The notes below the pieces were generated by a model, which saw only the letters and a list, made by a program, of their open reading frames with translations, had not been told where the DNA came from and ran no database searches. From Hygrocybe punicea (lineage: Eukaryota; Basidiomycota; Agaricomycetes; Agaricales; Hygrophoraceae): a stretch of DNA of 64,000 nt. A program made the position numbers and the translations under genes. How positions within the stretch are numbered: position 1 is the first letter of the stretch; every line of letters begins with the position of its first letter. Below, piece after piece: positions 54,125-64,000 of this stretch. The stretch is from contig OY744462.1 in the NCBI GenBank assembly GCA_963556145.1, positions 4,278,001 through 4,342,000 of the forward strand. Direction: 5' to 3'.

Positions 54125-55855
54125 ATGCCTGGCCTGACTTCCAGACAGCAATATCGACTAGCTCGATGGCTTGCTGGCCACACCACAGCCATCAACTGCT
54201 TTGCCTTTGCAAGCGGAGGTAAGGAGACTGGTGACTTGAGACGATGACGCTGACGGCATGTGACGTAGGCGATGACGAAACGGTTCGCATTTGGACCTTG
54301 GAGAAATACAAGTGTGTTCAGGTGATTCATGACAACAGAAAGTGGGGGCAAATCACCTGTGTAAAGTGGCTAGCCTCCAAAGCTGGAGTCATGGGCAAAA
54401 CACTTTGCTTCGGAACTGGGAGAGGAATGGTGTCAGTATATCGCCAAAGCAGGCTCGGGGTGAGTCTGCACCTTGTTTCATTCAATAGTGGCGCTGATGA
54501 TGGCCAGGGCAAGTTCGTGGAGTTATCAAACACTCACACATTTGCCATTAGCGACAGTGTTGAGGCCCTGGCATTTGATCCAACATGCAGCCGGCTGGCA
54601 GCGTCAAGTCACTACGGCCAGGTTCATATTTATTGCCTGGAGAAAAACGGTGAGTTGAGAATTTGAAGAGGTGCCTTCGAAAGAATACTTATGAAAACAA
54701 AGGCACTCTGGTGAGCATATGGAATAAGCACTTGCTAGATGTGACCATCCCTCGTGCTATCCACTTCGTGGGCAGCTATCAGAGCCTTTTGGTGTTCAGT
54801 TTGGAGTCAGGAGAAATGTGAGTCAACACATGAGTCAATGCATACCAGCCACAGCATGTTGCTAATTTCCATGTGGCCAGTTCCTGTCGAGATGTGGAGA
54901 CTTCCATAAAGAAGTGGTCCAAGGTGTTGAAGTCAGGCATGTGAGTTATTTGATGGAAAGAAGTCCATGGAACTGAGGTGGTTTTCGTAGAGGGAATGCT
55001 AGCATCTGCCCATCAGAGAAATTCCTTCTCATCGACAACTTGACGACTGGATTTGATCTATACAACATTACTTGGACTTCTCCTGTGCGATCCTTCAGCG
55101 TACCAGTCACTCGAAGATATGTCAAGAAAGGGGTTTTCGCAGAGCAAGCCAGTGTGGTTGTATGCGGAAGCGATCACGGTGGTGTCTACATTTTCAACAC
55201 AAACTCGGAAGGAGTGGTCCAAACCTTGCATCATGACGGAGGTGAGTTTGTCCACTTTCCAAAATATGGGGATGGCATTGAATTTAGATATTCAGGTCAA
55301 GTATTGGTTCAGACAGTCGAGGTACGTAAACAAACAAGAGGTCGACTAAGTCTCAGTATTGGATTTAGGCCATCTCTTCTCCTGAGCGCCATCTCATTGC
55401 CTCGGGTTCATCGGAAAATTGTTTCGACATATGCATCTGGGAGAAACCGGTGAGCATCAAAGCACGCCACATACACGTTCAGTACTCACCACTTCCCAGA
55501 CCAAGCAGGCCATCAACAAGCGTAAAAAGGCAGACCATGCACTCTCTGACCGGTTGGTGATGCTAAATGGGTTGGTTTTGTTCTTGATTCTTTACTTGAC
55601 GTCAAAATTTTGGATGCCAGCATTGGTCCAGGTATTTGGGTCGCCCTTTTGTCTTTCTTGATCTGACAGAATGAGCAGGGCACTGAGTCGATCACCATCA
55701 TCATTCAGAAGAGCCTGGAATTGCACAGGATGCCAACCTTCGAAAAGACACCCGAGGACCCCTGGGTGCGGTTTGCTGACCTAGATGACACCAAACTGAG
55801 GCAACTTTTGGGCATGAAAAAGATGACGATTGAAGATGTACAAGGGGAAGTATGA
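54125..55855 (+). CDS. WD40-repeat protein with C-terminal membrane segment
   Basis: Start ATG 54125 gives MPGLTSRQQYRLARWLAGHT followed by a 50-nt intron (54219-54268) that joins ASG-GDDETVRIWTLEKYKC in frame. Later exons contain GQITCVKWLAS, FGTGRGMVSVYRQS, SVEALAFDPTCSRLAASSHY, GTLVSIWNKHLLDVTIPRAI, VVVCGSDHGGVYIFN and HLIASGSSENCFDICIWEKP, each looking like a WD40 blade edge. The next exon has a hydrophobic stretch LVMLNGLVLFLILYLTSKFW before a short charged tail ending at TGA 55853. At least seven introns are implied, including one optional 48-nt in-frame intron at about 54461. It looks intact. The role is unknown; beta-propeller scaffolds bind proteins, and the anchor suggests a membrane location. 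Confidence 0.65.
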
Positions 55856-56136
55856 GGGGAAGGCCCCGACTAAAAAGTGGAAGGATTTTGTATGAGTAGA
55901 CAAACTTTGAGGCACTAAATAACAGAATAACTTGCCTGAGAACGAAGCACATGCCCACGGGAGGAATGAGTGCGGGCTTCAGCCATGAGACAGGCGATTT
56001 AATGTCCACTGGTCCTCTCGGACACAGGGTTGAGTCCAGAGAGGCCCAGTGGGCAGGAAGGGCTGGCCAAAAACTAGGCTGGCCAAAAACTGGAAAATGG
56101 GAAATTCGGTGACGAATGACGCGCGAGGATGCCATG

Positions 56137-56788
56137 AGAGGAGCATGAGAGGAGCAAGAGCAGGGATGTGTATGGGAGCCCAAAAACACACAGCCGAGAA
56201 CGAACGTCTCTGGGCAACCCAAAAGATGAGGGAAATTGAGAGTACCAGCTCAGCGTCTCAGGGAACCCATAAGACGCTGATGAACTTAGAAGTCGCGCAA
56301 TGTCCAACCTTGTTTGGATATATTTGTATTTATTTATTTGTATTTATTTGTGACTTATACACTCATTTGTCCCATTGTTTCCCTTGTCTTCTCCAGTGTG
56401 TTCTTGGGCTCCCAGACATGCGCTCTCTCCCTTTCTCTCGTATCTGCAACTGGCGTGTTCTTGGGTTCCCAGACACGTGGCTTTTCCTACCCCAGCACTT
56501 CCTCCTCCATGCTCAGTTTTACCTTTGGTCTCCCCATCCAGGCATGTTCTCGGGCTTCCAGACACGCATTCTTTCGTACCTCCGGCATCTCCTCGTCTAG
56601 GTGTGTTCTTGGGTTCCCAGACACGTGTCATTTCCTACCACTAGCGCCGAGTAAGTCCTCCATTCCCTGCCGGCGCCTCACCGCTCGCTGGGCCACTCAG
56701 GAATCAACCCTGGGGCCGAGTGGACCAGCGAATGCTAAGACGCAGGCAGATTCTTTGCTGAGGGCCAACGCCTGAGCTCATGGGCTTC
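56137..56788 (-). repeat. Right inverted-repeat arm with subterminal repeats
   Basis: The reverse complement matches 41274-41794 continued at 46923-47058, uninterrupted by the LTR element, so it preserves the pre-insertion structure. It contains the same GTGTTCTTGGGYTCCCAGAC array (about 56396-56625). The arms are about 15.5 kb apart now and about 10.4 kb apart without the LTR element. Confidence 0.85.
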
Positions 56789-59384
56789 TCTTTTTACCCA
56801 CCCACCGCCTTTCTCACATCTCGAACACGCCCTCTTGGCCCCATGTCTGCTCCATCAAAGTCGCTGGACCACTCTGAAGGACGTGTGCATCTCCTGAATG
56901 GAGTGCTCTATTACTCCCCAAATTCGTTGCGGAACATATCACCCCCCCCACCCAAACCGCCTCACCTCCTCATGACCAACGTTTTCCAGACCCGATCGCC
57001 CGGCCGCCTGCAGGATTACCAACATCCCCGTTGGTGGACTTCGGGCTTCGGTTATCTGAGCTTCTTGCCGGTCCATCCCTCATTCAGTGGCTACCCATTT
57101 GACCGCCTCGCTCACATACTGCCCCTCGAGAAGGAGGAGGGGGGATTCCGCCTTCATCCCTACCTCGCAAGCCGTTGGCTTCAGCTCGAGCAAAGGCTGG
57201 TCCACACCATCACCTTGTTGTCGCAGAAATACCCCGTTGCTGTCCTAATGCCTTGGTACCCCTCCGTATGGGGTTATGGATGACCTCACAAAAGTCACTA
57301 CATTGCGCGATGGCGTGCCATCATTTCGAGGGACTGGTTTGTTGTCTTCATGGCCACCCTCTCCTTTCTCATGGCTGCAGGGGAGTCGCACTTCTGTGAC
57401 GCCCTCGTCCCAGACTGGTTTACCCAGTTGGCAGAGGCTGGCTATGACCAGTCCTGGTTGGCAGGGGTCACTTCATCTTCTGTCCACACCTTTTCGTCAT
57501 TTGTTCCCCGCGTAGGGGTCTTCCTAGACCTATTGGATCCCAAAAAAATGCAACCAGCAGTGGAGTGGTTCTGTCATTACCACGTCCCTGTTTGGTATCC
57601 TTGGAGAGTGGAAGAAGCACAAGCCGTTCACCAGCATACCTGGCTCCAGGGTTTGGCTCCTCCTCCCCATAAACTGCAGGACGCGACTACTTTCTTCACC
57701 TCTGCTCCCTCAGCATCTTCGCATCTCCTCACCGCAGCACCTTCAGCTTCACAGGACCCACAGGACCAAGCAAGCCCAGCTCTTTCCAGCACCCATCCTA
57801 CGAAGGCCCACCCCATGTGGAGAGACTTCTTTGCTGAGCGCGAAAGGATGAATGCTCAGAAGCTGGAGAAGGAATCCCCTTCAGCCCGTCAGACTCGGTT
57901 GAATCATGAGTGCAACCCACCCACCATTAGCGCGAAAGTATTTGAGTGGGTCAAAAGCAAGGAGATTTCTTCGCAGCTCGTACATAAGGCGGTCCTGCGG
58001 AGTGCTAGAGAAGAAACATTAGGGAATTATGGGGCAAATCAGCGACGCTACGATGCGTTCTGGAATGAATGGGACTGTTGTGAGGAGTTTGGGCCGGAGA
58101 ATGACCACGACAACGAGGACAATGATTATGATGAGGACTTCTGGGGGCCACGGCAAGAGGAGATTCAACCAGATCCAGATCACAACCCTGGAATCCGAAC
58201 CCAGAGGTCACCGTTGCCACCCCTCATGGCAGATGACATTCAGCCTATGCAGGAAATTCTGGACATGTACGAAATCGTGCACCTCCTATGCATGCATCAC
58301 GGATTTCATGCTGCCAATACCTGTTCCCCACCAGGCTCGCCACATGGAACCCCAGGCCATACAGGCCATCCTTCGCGTGGTCGGATTGACATGACAGGAT
58401 GATCCCATCTTCGCAAGGGGTCTCGGCGCGATTGCCTTGAACTTTGTTGAAGTCCTCGTCTCGGGTCTGCAACCTGAGCGACCTTTGTGGGACTTGAGTC
58501 GGGACAGCCGCCAGCCTCTGGTCCTCACAGATCACATCAAGCACCTTCGCCATCTGCCTTCTGGGCTTTACTTCTTTGACTTTGGGCAAGCCGCGACTGT
58601 CCCATGGAAGATCGCTGTCTCTCAACCTGCTGATGTGCTTTACATCTGCAGATTGGATGCTGGGTGTCAGGAAGTAGACATCGCTTGAAACCTTCTGCAG
58701 AGGGGAATTCAATTCCAAACTCTTCACCCCCTTAGGGAAATTCCTGGCTCGCTGTCATTCTGCACCTCCACCGTTCCCATTCGACTCTCTGGGTACAAAT
58801 TCTCAAGAAGAGACTATGATGCATATCTGCACCAGCATGCCGTGATCTTGAGTGGCCATGGGGGTTGAGCAGCACTTCTCCGAGGAGGGGTTTTGTGGCA
58901 TCTCGCTGTGCAGGAAACAAGCTTCCACACCGTCTTACAAGGCCCATCATCTGCAATACTCCTGCATCGGGATGGGTTTTCAGTTCAAGATAGCAATTTG
59001 GTTGATTGCCTCTGGGATGATGACTTGAGCGAGGATGAGATCCTTTTACTTTGTGGGACATATATTCATTATACTGGTATGTTTGTGCTCTTAATGCTCT
59101 TACTTGACCAACCTGATGGGCTGTTAGGCAATGGCGCCCAGACTGCCACTGTGTCTTGGTTTCCCCTGCCCTGGACGTATGATGCAAGTGGAGAAAACTA
59201 TGGATGTTGGACTGAGTGGTCTGAAACGGTTTACCAAACGTGGTTGACCAGAGTTGAGAAGGGAGAGCCACCACTTCCTCAACATCGATGGCGAGATCGA
59301 TTAAGGGGGCACCACAAATCTCGCAAGCTCAAGCAGGCCATGTCTTCCATTTCCTCAAAGATCACAGCGGGTTGTAAATTTTAG
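56780..59384 (+). pseudogene. Decayed gene of an Agaricomycete-expanded uncharacterised family
   Basis: A long frame starts MSAPSKSLDHSEGRVHLLNG (56843) and continues in the same frame after TGA 57281 with ISRDWFVVFMATLSFLMAAG, WFTQLAEAGYDQSWLAGVTS, VEWFCHYHVPVWYPW and RRYDAFWNEWDCCEEFGP. Near 58310 the frame shifts; then come ARGLGAIALNFVEVLVSGLQ, LRGGVLWHLAVQETSFHTVL and GENYGCWTEWSETVYQTWL, ending at 59382. Further TGA codons fall at 58392, 58686 and 58866. I recognise the pattern as a very common hypothetical protein of mushrooms with no assigned domain. Four TGA stops and a frameshift make it non-functional. It begins just outside the right inverted-repeat arm. Confidence 0.7.
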
Positions 59385-60536
59385 TCCTCTTACTTAGTGA
59401 ATAAAATAAAAAACCTTTACTCCACTCAAGTGCCTTCTAGGCTTGTACTCAAGTGTTCACTAAGTGTGTGCCAAGTGTGTGATAAGTGACACACTTGAGT
59501 GCGCAAAGCATTGTGCAGTCTGCAAAATGTTTTATTTTAGAAAGATTTTGCAAAGGTGCAATCTTATTGTGAAATATGAAATATTGTGACATGCAAAATC
59601 TGTCCACAAAATTCTTCATTTGGTGACATTGAATTGATCATATTTAGATGTGTTGCAAAATTGATTGAATTTGATACATTTTGCAACTATTTGGAAAGTC
59701 AAACAAGGTGTGGGAATAGTTTCACTTTTGTCTACATTTTCACCTAAAACAATGCATTCATATTTTAAAAAACTTTCCACATCATAAATCCTTGCAATTT
59801 TTTTGGTTTAGATAGTATTTGATGGGTTATTATATGTGAAAATTTAAATGGATTTTGCATGGTTTAAAATCATATGCAAAACTTTAACAAGCTACCAAAG
59901 ATTTTGCAATCATTTTGCAGCACACAAAATAGTGTGGTGTCAGCAGTGTATATGTACTTCTAGCCCTTGAAAAACTAAACAAGTTTCTCCCTACAATCTC
60001 CTTCATTGGAGTTCATTTGATGCCATAATTTGACAATATCATTTTGAGTGTCAAAAAGTACTAGTTTACCTTTAATTTCACCCACAACTTACTACACACT
60101 CGATATTGTCCAAATGTAATTACAGGGCCTGATAGCCCTTCAAAAATAGTACAACTTTCCCTCTATCACCATGTCAATCCATGCAATATTTCATGAGATA
60201 CAAGACAGAGCACAGAAATTTTGTCTAAGTCCATCTTTTCTTATTGAACAAAGTTCTGTGTCTAACTGCCATAAACAATGCAAACGGCTGTAATTATTTT
60301 CCAAAAGTACACCTATAAAATCAAAGCCAGAAAATTTGCTTCCGGGAGATAAAACGCTGGGTTTTAATTAAACGGCGGAGTTATCGGCGTATGCCGAACG
60401 GATACTGCCACGCAAGTTGACGGTCCTTTTTGATCACTTTCCTTTTACCCCCAGGTCCTCCTTCAGGCTTTATCCCAGTGCGCGGTGCGCCTGTATAACG
60501 ATACACGACAAAGAGCGTCCTTCCTACGATTTTGTA
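59385..60536. other. AT-rich intergenic spacer
   Basis: No gene, repeat array or terminal repeat was recognised. The sequence is AT-rich and has short motif echoes such as ACTCAAGTG/CACTTGAGT near 59.44-59.50 kb. It marks the boundary between the transposon-rich region and the conserved host genes; the last ~150 bp would hold the STRAP-like gene promoter. Confidence 0.6.
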
Positions 60537-61770
60537 ATGTCAGCCCCACCCAAGTCCACCCCGCTTGTTGCACCAGGCCACACCCGTCCTGTAACCCATC
60601 TCTCGTTCTCCCCAATTCAGGACGATGGCTCTTTCTTGCTGGTCTCAAGTTGTAAAGACGGAAACCCGATGCTGAGAGAATGGACGGGAGACTGGATTGG
60701 GACATTTCTGGGGCACAAGGGTGCTGTGTGGAGTACCAAGCTCTCTCTAGATGCTTCACGGGCCGCGTCGGGGAGTGCCGACTTCACCGCGTGAGTCCCG
60801 TCATTCATACCTACTGCGCCTGTCTGACATACGGCGTTCTGATGTAGGAAAGTTTGGGATACATACTCGGGGCGTGTTATGCACTCCTTCCCACACAATC
60901 ATATAGTTCGCAGCGTCGCGATGTCCCCCTCTGCGTCGCACCTCCTTACCGGCGGGCAAGAAAAGAAAGTAAGGATATTCGATCTCGGGAGGCCAGAGGC
61001 AGAGCCGGATTTTCTTTGCGAGCCGGGCACTTTGTCGCACGAGGGGATGGTGAAGAGTGTGGTCTGGGTCGGCGATCACACCGGCGTCACTGCTGGAGAG
61101 GATGGGTTGATCAAGTACGTGCGATCTCAATGGTTCATCACGCACATCAATGATAATGTGACCATTGGGCCAAAGATGGTGGGACCTCCGCACGCGCAAG
61201 CTGACGACGAGCCTCAAGTTTACGAATGCGGTTGCGTCCATGGAGCTGTCCCTTCAGACAAATCGGCTCGTGGTGACTTCGGGAAACACGGTGGCGTTCA
61301 TCCCCTCGCTTCCGAATGGCGCGGGCTCGGGAGCACACATGCTGACGCTCCCGTACTGCCCGTCGTCTGCCTCTGTACATCCGATTTTGCAAGATCGCTT
61401 CGTGACGGGGAATTTGGGTGACGAGTGGGTGCGGGTGCACGGTATGGATGGGGACGAGAGGGAGGTGCTGAAGGGGCACCACGGCCCCGTGCACTGTGTC
61501 GAGTTCAGTCCTGACGGAGAGATGTACGCTAGCGGGAGCGGTAAGCGTCATGTATTTTGTTATTGTTGCAAGGACTGTTGATGACAGCGTTATTGTTTTA
61601 CTTGGATCAGAGGACGGTGAGGTGGCTGGTCGTTGTTTGACTACCATTCTGACAATAATGTTGTTTTTCCAGGTACGATTCGGCTTTGGCAAACGACGCC
61701 TGGGATGAGTTATGGGCTTTGGCAAGGGTCACAGGCTAATATTAATGGTGGATGGGATACTTCATACTGA
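60537..61770 (+). CDS. STRAP-like (UNRIP) WD40 protein
   Basis: Five exons (60537-60790, 60848-61114, 61176-61540, 61611-61616 and 61673-61770) total 990 nt and 329 aa, close to the family length. The protein starts [20 protein letters not shown], and successive WD blades read [66 protein letters not shown] and [17 protein letters not shown], then [13 protein letters not shown]. Known: STRAP/UNRIP is a seven-bladed propeller that associates with the SMN complex and other RNA-protein assemblies in animals; fungal orthologues are single-copy. The fourth exon is only 6 nt (AGGACG), and both its introns must be spliced to encode the near-invariant SEDGTIRLW. No defects were seen. Confidence 0.9.
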
Positions 61771-61846
61771 TGTGCCAATATTAAATATATAATTTCCGTC
61801 GTTTATGACGTCATCACGTGCCCACACCACTGTATCAGTATACACC

Positions 61847-62734
61847 ATGGCCTCGCCCCCCCAGCCCCCTTCTCCCTCGCAGACTTTTCACCCCTCCATC
61901 CTCCCGCTTGCCCTCCCGACTCCAGCCCTCGTCGACTCTGTCGCAGGCGCAGCACACTATTCTGGCGCCAGCATCGAGCCTGACACTTCGACATCGAGCA
62001 CGAGACTTCGGCACACAAGCAGCCCGCCCACACGCCACGCCAGCCACACAGAGCTCAAGCCGGGGCACCATCAGGTCATCGCCGATCTCAATGAGCTGTT
62101 CGCATGCAAGCCGACCATTGAGGTGTTCGACCGGCGCTGGAGGCAGGACGCGGTGCTTGAGGTGGGAGGACGGCCCTTTTATTTTTGATTCCAGTGGCTG
62201 ATGGGGGGAGGATCAGGGCCCGTTGTCAAAGTGCGAGGGCTTTAACGAGTATGCAGCTCAGGTATGTTCGTTGTTGACCCCACTTCATTGCGTGGAAACT
62301 GACCGAATCGTGGGCCACAGTGGTATGCCTTGGTGCGGCTTGAGCTTTAACACCAACGCTATATTGACAGCTGTGATATATAGGCAAAGCTGTGTTCCAG
62401 ATCGGAAACAGTGCGAAATCGGGTCATGTCCTCGACGGACTCGCCTAACCGTCTCGTCTACACCCAAGCACAGGAATATACATTTCGCTTGTTCGGCCAC
62501 AAGAAGGTGCGGGTGTGTCCAGTTTGCAATACTTGTACACTGATCATCGGCTGTGGACAGGTCATCGAGTCCATCGTGATTGTGGACTTGGACGACGACG
62601 ACAAGATTGTTCGGCTCATTGACAAGTGGGGTGGGAAGGAGCTCCCGACAAGGTATGGCGCGCTGTTTCTGCGGTGTGTGAATGCCAAGGTGACTCCTTG
62701 GCTTGTGAGAGTTCCCAAGGCGAACCAAGTGTAA
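61847..62734 (+). CDS. NTF2/SnoaL-like domain protein, conserved fungal hypothetical
   Basis: The exons 61847-62161, 62211-62261, 62321-62332, 62384-62506 and 62561-62734 sum to 675 nt (224 aa). After a P/S/T-rich N-terminus of about 80 residues comes LNELFACKPTIEVFDRRWRQ, PLSKCEGFNEYAAQWYAL, RLVYTQAQEYTFRLFGHK, then VIESIVIVDLDDDDKIVRLI and APW-type end KVTPWLVRVPK. The order (small cone-like fold with a W-R-x-D/E entry and a closing beta strand) resembles the NTF2/SnoaL-like family; many fungi have one such uncharacterised gene. No catalytic residues can be named. The third exon is 12 nt. Intron phases all agree, which supports the model. Confidence 0.68.
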
Positions 62735-62810
62735 TATTATTATTTATTTATTTATTTACTTCATGTCACTTTCATAAATTCCTTTCCCGGACGCAGACTT
62801 GCCACCGATC

Positions 62811-64000
62811 ATGCATACTCGTACGGTCGTCAACATTCTTCGCTCACCCTTTGCCTGCCTTTGCATTCGCTCGCCGTCTCTTTCCCAAAAGTGCAATCGC
62901 CTTTTCTCATCGACGCCCAACCGCTTCCGCTCCCAGCCTAGTTCCCCGCTGCCCCTCGTGGGCGTCACTGCCGCCCTCGCGGCCGCAGACGACCCCTCTA
63001 CCATCCCAAAGCCCACAATCTTCGATGAGTTCTCGCTCTCCGGCCGCGTTGCCATCGTCTCTGGTGGAAACCGTGGACTTGGGCTGGAGATGGCGCTCGC
63101 CATGTGTGAGGCACGTGCACGTGCAGTCTACTGTGTAGACCTCCCGGAAATGCCGTCTGTCGAGTGGGAGCGCACCCGCGCATATGTACATCGGATGGGT
63201 GGTGGGGTGAGGCTGGAATACATGTGTGCTGACGTACGGGATCAGCGCGGGATCTGGGACAAGGTTGCCAAGGTGGGGGACCGCGAGGGCCGTGTTGACG
63301 TATGTGTTGCTGCAGCAGGGGTGTTGGGGCCGCATATTGACTGTTTAGAATACCCTGCGGCGCAGTTCGAGGAGGCGAGGAGGACAGCTTTCTGGCGCTG
63401 TTTCCTATGCTCATGGATATTGTTGCAGGTGATGGATGTTAACACCAACGGAGTTTTATTTACCGCACAGGCTGCAGGGCGGCAGATGGATCGGTTTGGC
63501 ATCGCAGGTAGCATTATTCTAGTGGCATCGATGAGCGGGAGCATCACAAACAAGGTAAGCGTATCGTCGACCGAGGAATGACGCTGAACGATATGCTGAT
63601 ACAGGATCACGCATGGGTTCCGTATAACACAAGCAAATCTGCAGTACTACAGATGACGCGCAGCATGGCTTGCGAGCTCGGAAAGAAAAGGATTCGAGTA
63701 AACTCGCTGTCTCCGGGACACATCTACACTCAGTGAGTGGCGGCACCTTCGATCCGCAGATGAAACGAACGCTGACGTCGCCACATAGAATGACTGCGGA
63801 ATATCTCGACAAGCAACCTCATCTGCTGGACAAGTGGTCCAGCTCGAATCCGATGGGACGTATCGGTAGGCCAGATGAGCTGCGGGGGGTGATTGTGTGG
63901 TTGGCGAGTGACGCATCAAGTTTCTGCACTGGGAGCGAGTAAGTGTTGTGATATATATAATATAAATTGGCCACTGATTGGTGTGTCCACTGTTCAGCAT
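62811..64000 (+). CDS. Short-chain dehydrogenase/reductase, sorbose-reductase-like, 3' end beyond window
   Basis: The visible exons are 62811-63374, 63429-63554, 63605-63732, 63789-63938 and from 63998. The protein has a basic, mitochondrial-like N-terminus (MHTRTVVNILRSPFACLCIR) and then an SDR core: nucleotide-binding VAIVSGGNRGLGLEMA (residues about 80-95), the AAAG strand as CVAAAGVLG, SIILVASMSGSITNK with the catalytic Ser, YNTSKSAVLQM (Tyr and Lys of YxxxK), RVNSLSPGHIYT and WLASDASSFCTGS near the end. Known: classical SDRs reduce or oxidise carbonyl/alcohol groups with NAD(P)H; fungal Sou-type enzymes act on sorbose and other polyols. Intron 1 appears to be GC-AG; read through, it would insert 18 unusual residues. 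Substrate is unknown. Confidence 0.85.

Overview
The window looks like a transposon-rich stretch of a basidiomycete genome, most likely an Agaricomycete. Introns are short (about 48-68 nt, GT-AG). It carries a KDZ (Kyakuja-Dileera-Zisupton) transposase with a TET/JBP-type dioxygenase nearby, a CACTA/Tnp2-like transposase, a fungal LINE with RNase H, Agaricomycete-style Ty3/Gypsy elements, and, at the right edge, three ordinary single-copy fungal genes. I cannot name a species.

Layout. 1-6.1 kb: minus-strand genes, including a JmjC/cupin-like protein running off the left edge and a TET/JBP-like 2-oxoglutarate/Fe(II) dioxygenase. 8.20-10.68 kb: a 2.5-kb foldback element. 11.6-19.06 kb: a plus-strand Ulp1/SENP-like cysteine-protease gene, broken by TGA codons and by a complete 6.4-kb LINE (12423-18820) with a perfect 12-bp target duplication. 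19.16-22.76 kb: an apparently intact 10-exon KDZ transposase of 1028 aa. Together these form a divergently arranged KDZ/TET/Ulp1/JmjC module.

22.9-27.3 kb: a 44-bp minisatellite, a degenerate Tnp2-type transposase, and a hAT-like element (25794-27076) inserted at its start codon. 27.3-41.1 kb: a Ty3/Gypsy element with identical 148-bp LTRs. Its pol is split between RNase H and integrase by a 7.26-kb element built of about 2.5-kb inverted arms full of a ~34-bp minisatellite. 41.3-56.8 kb: a pair of ~660-bp inverted repeats framing several degenerate transposon-associated genes. The left arm is itself interrupted by a second LTR element (41795-46918) that carries a gag-like ORF on one strand and a spliced gene on the other. 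54.1-55.9 kb holds a WD40-like gene with a C-terminal membrane segment.

56.8-59.4 kb: a decayed gene of an Agaricomycete-expanded family. 59.4-60.5 kb: AT-rich spacer. 60.5-64.0 kb: conserved host genes, namely a STRAP-like WD40 protein, an NTF2/SnoaL-like protein and an SDR reductase cut by the window edge.

The main themes are nesting (LINE into Ulp1; hAT and Gypsy into the Tnp2 region; inverted element into Gypsy; LTR element into an inverted-repeat arm) and a decay signature. Nearly every premature stop I found is TGA, as expected from CGA-to-TGA deamination at methylated CpG, in a locus that also encodes a TET/JBP-like 5-methylcytosine-oxidase homologue. All gene models were read by eye; no alignment or database search was run.
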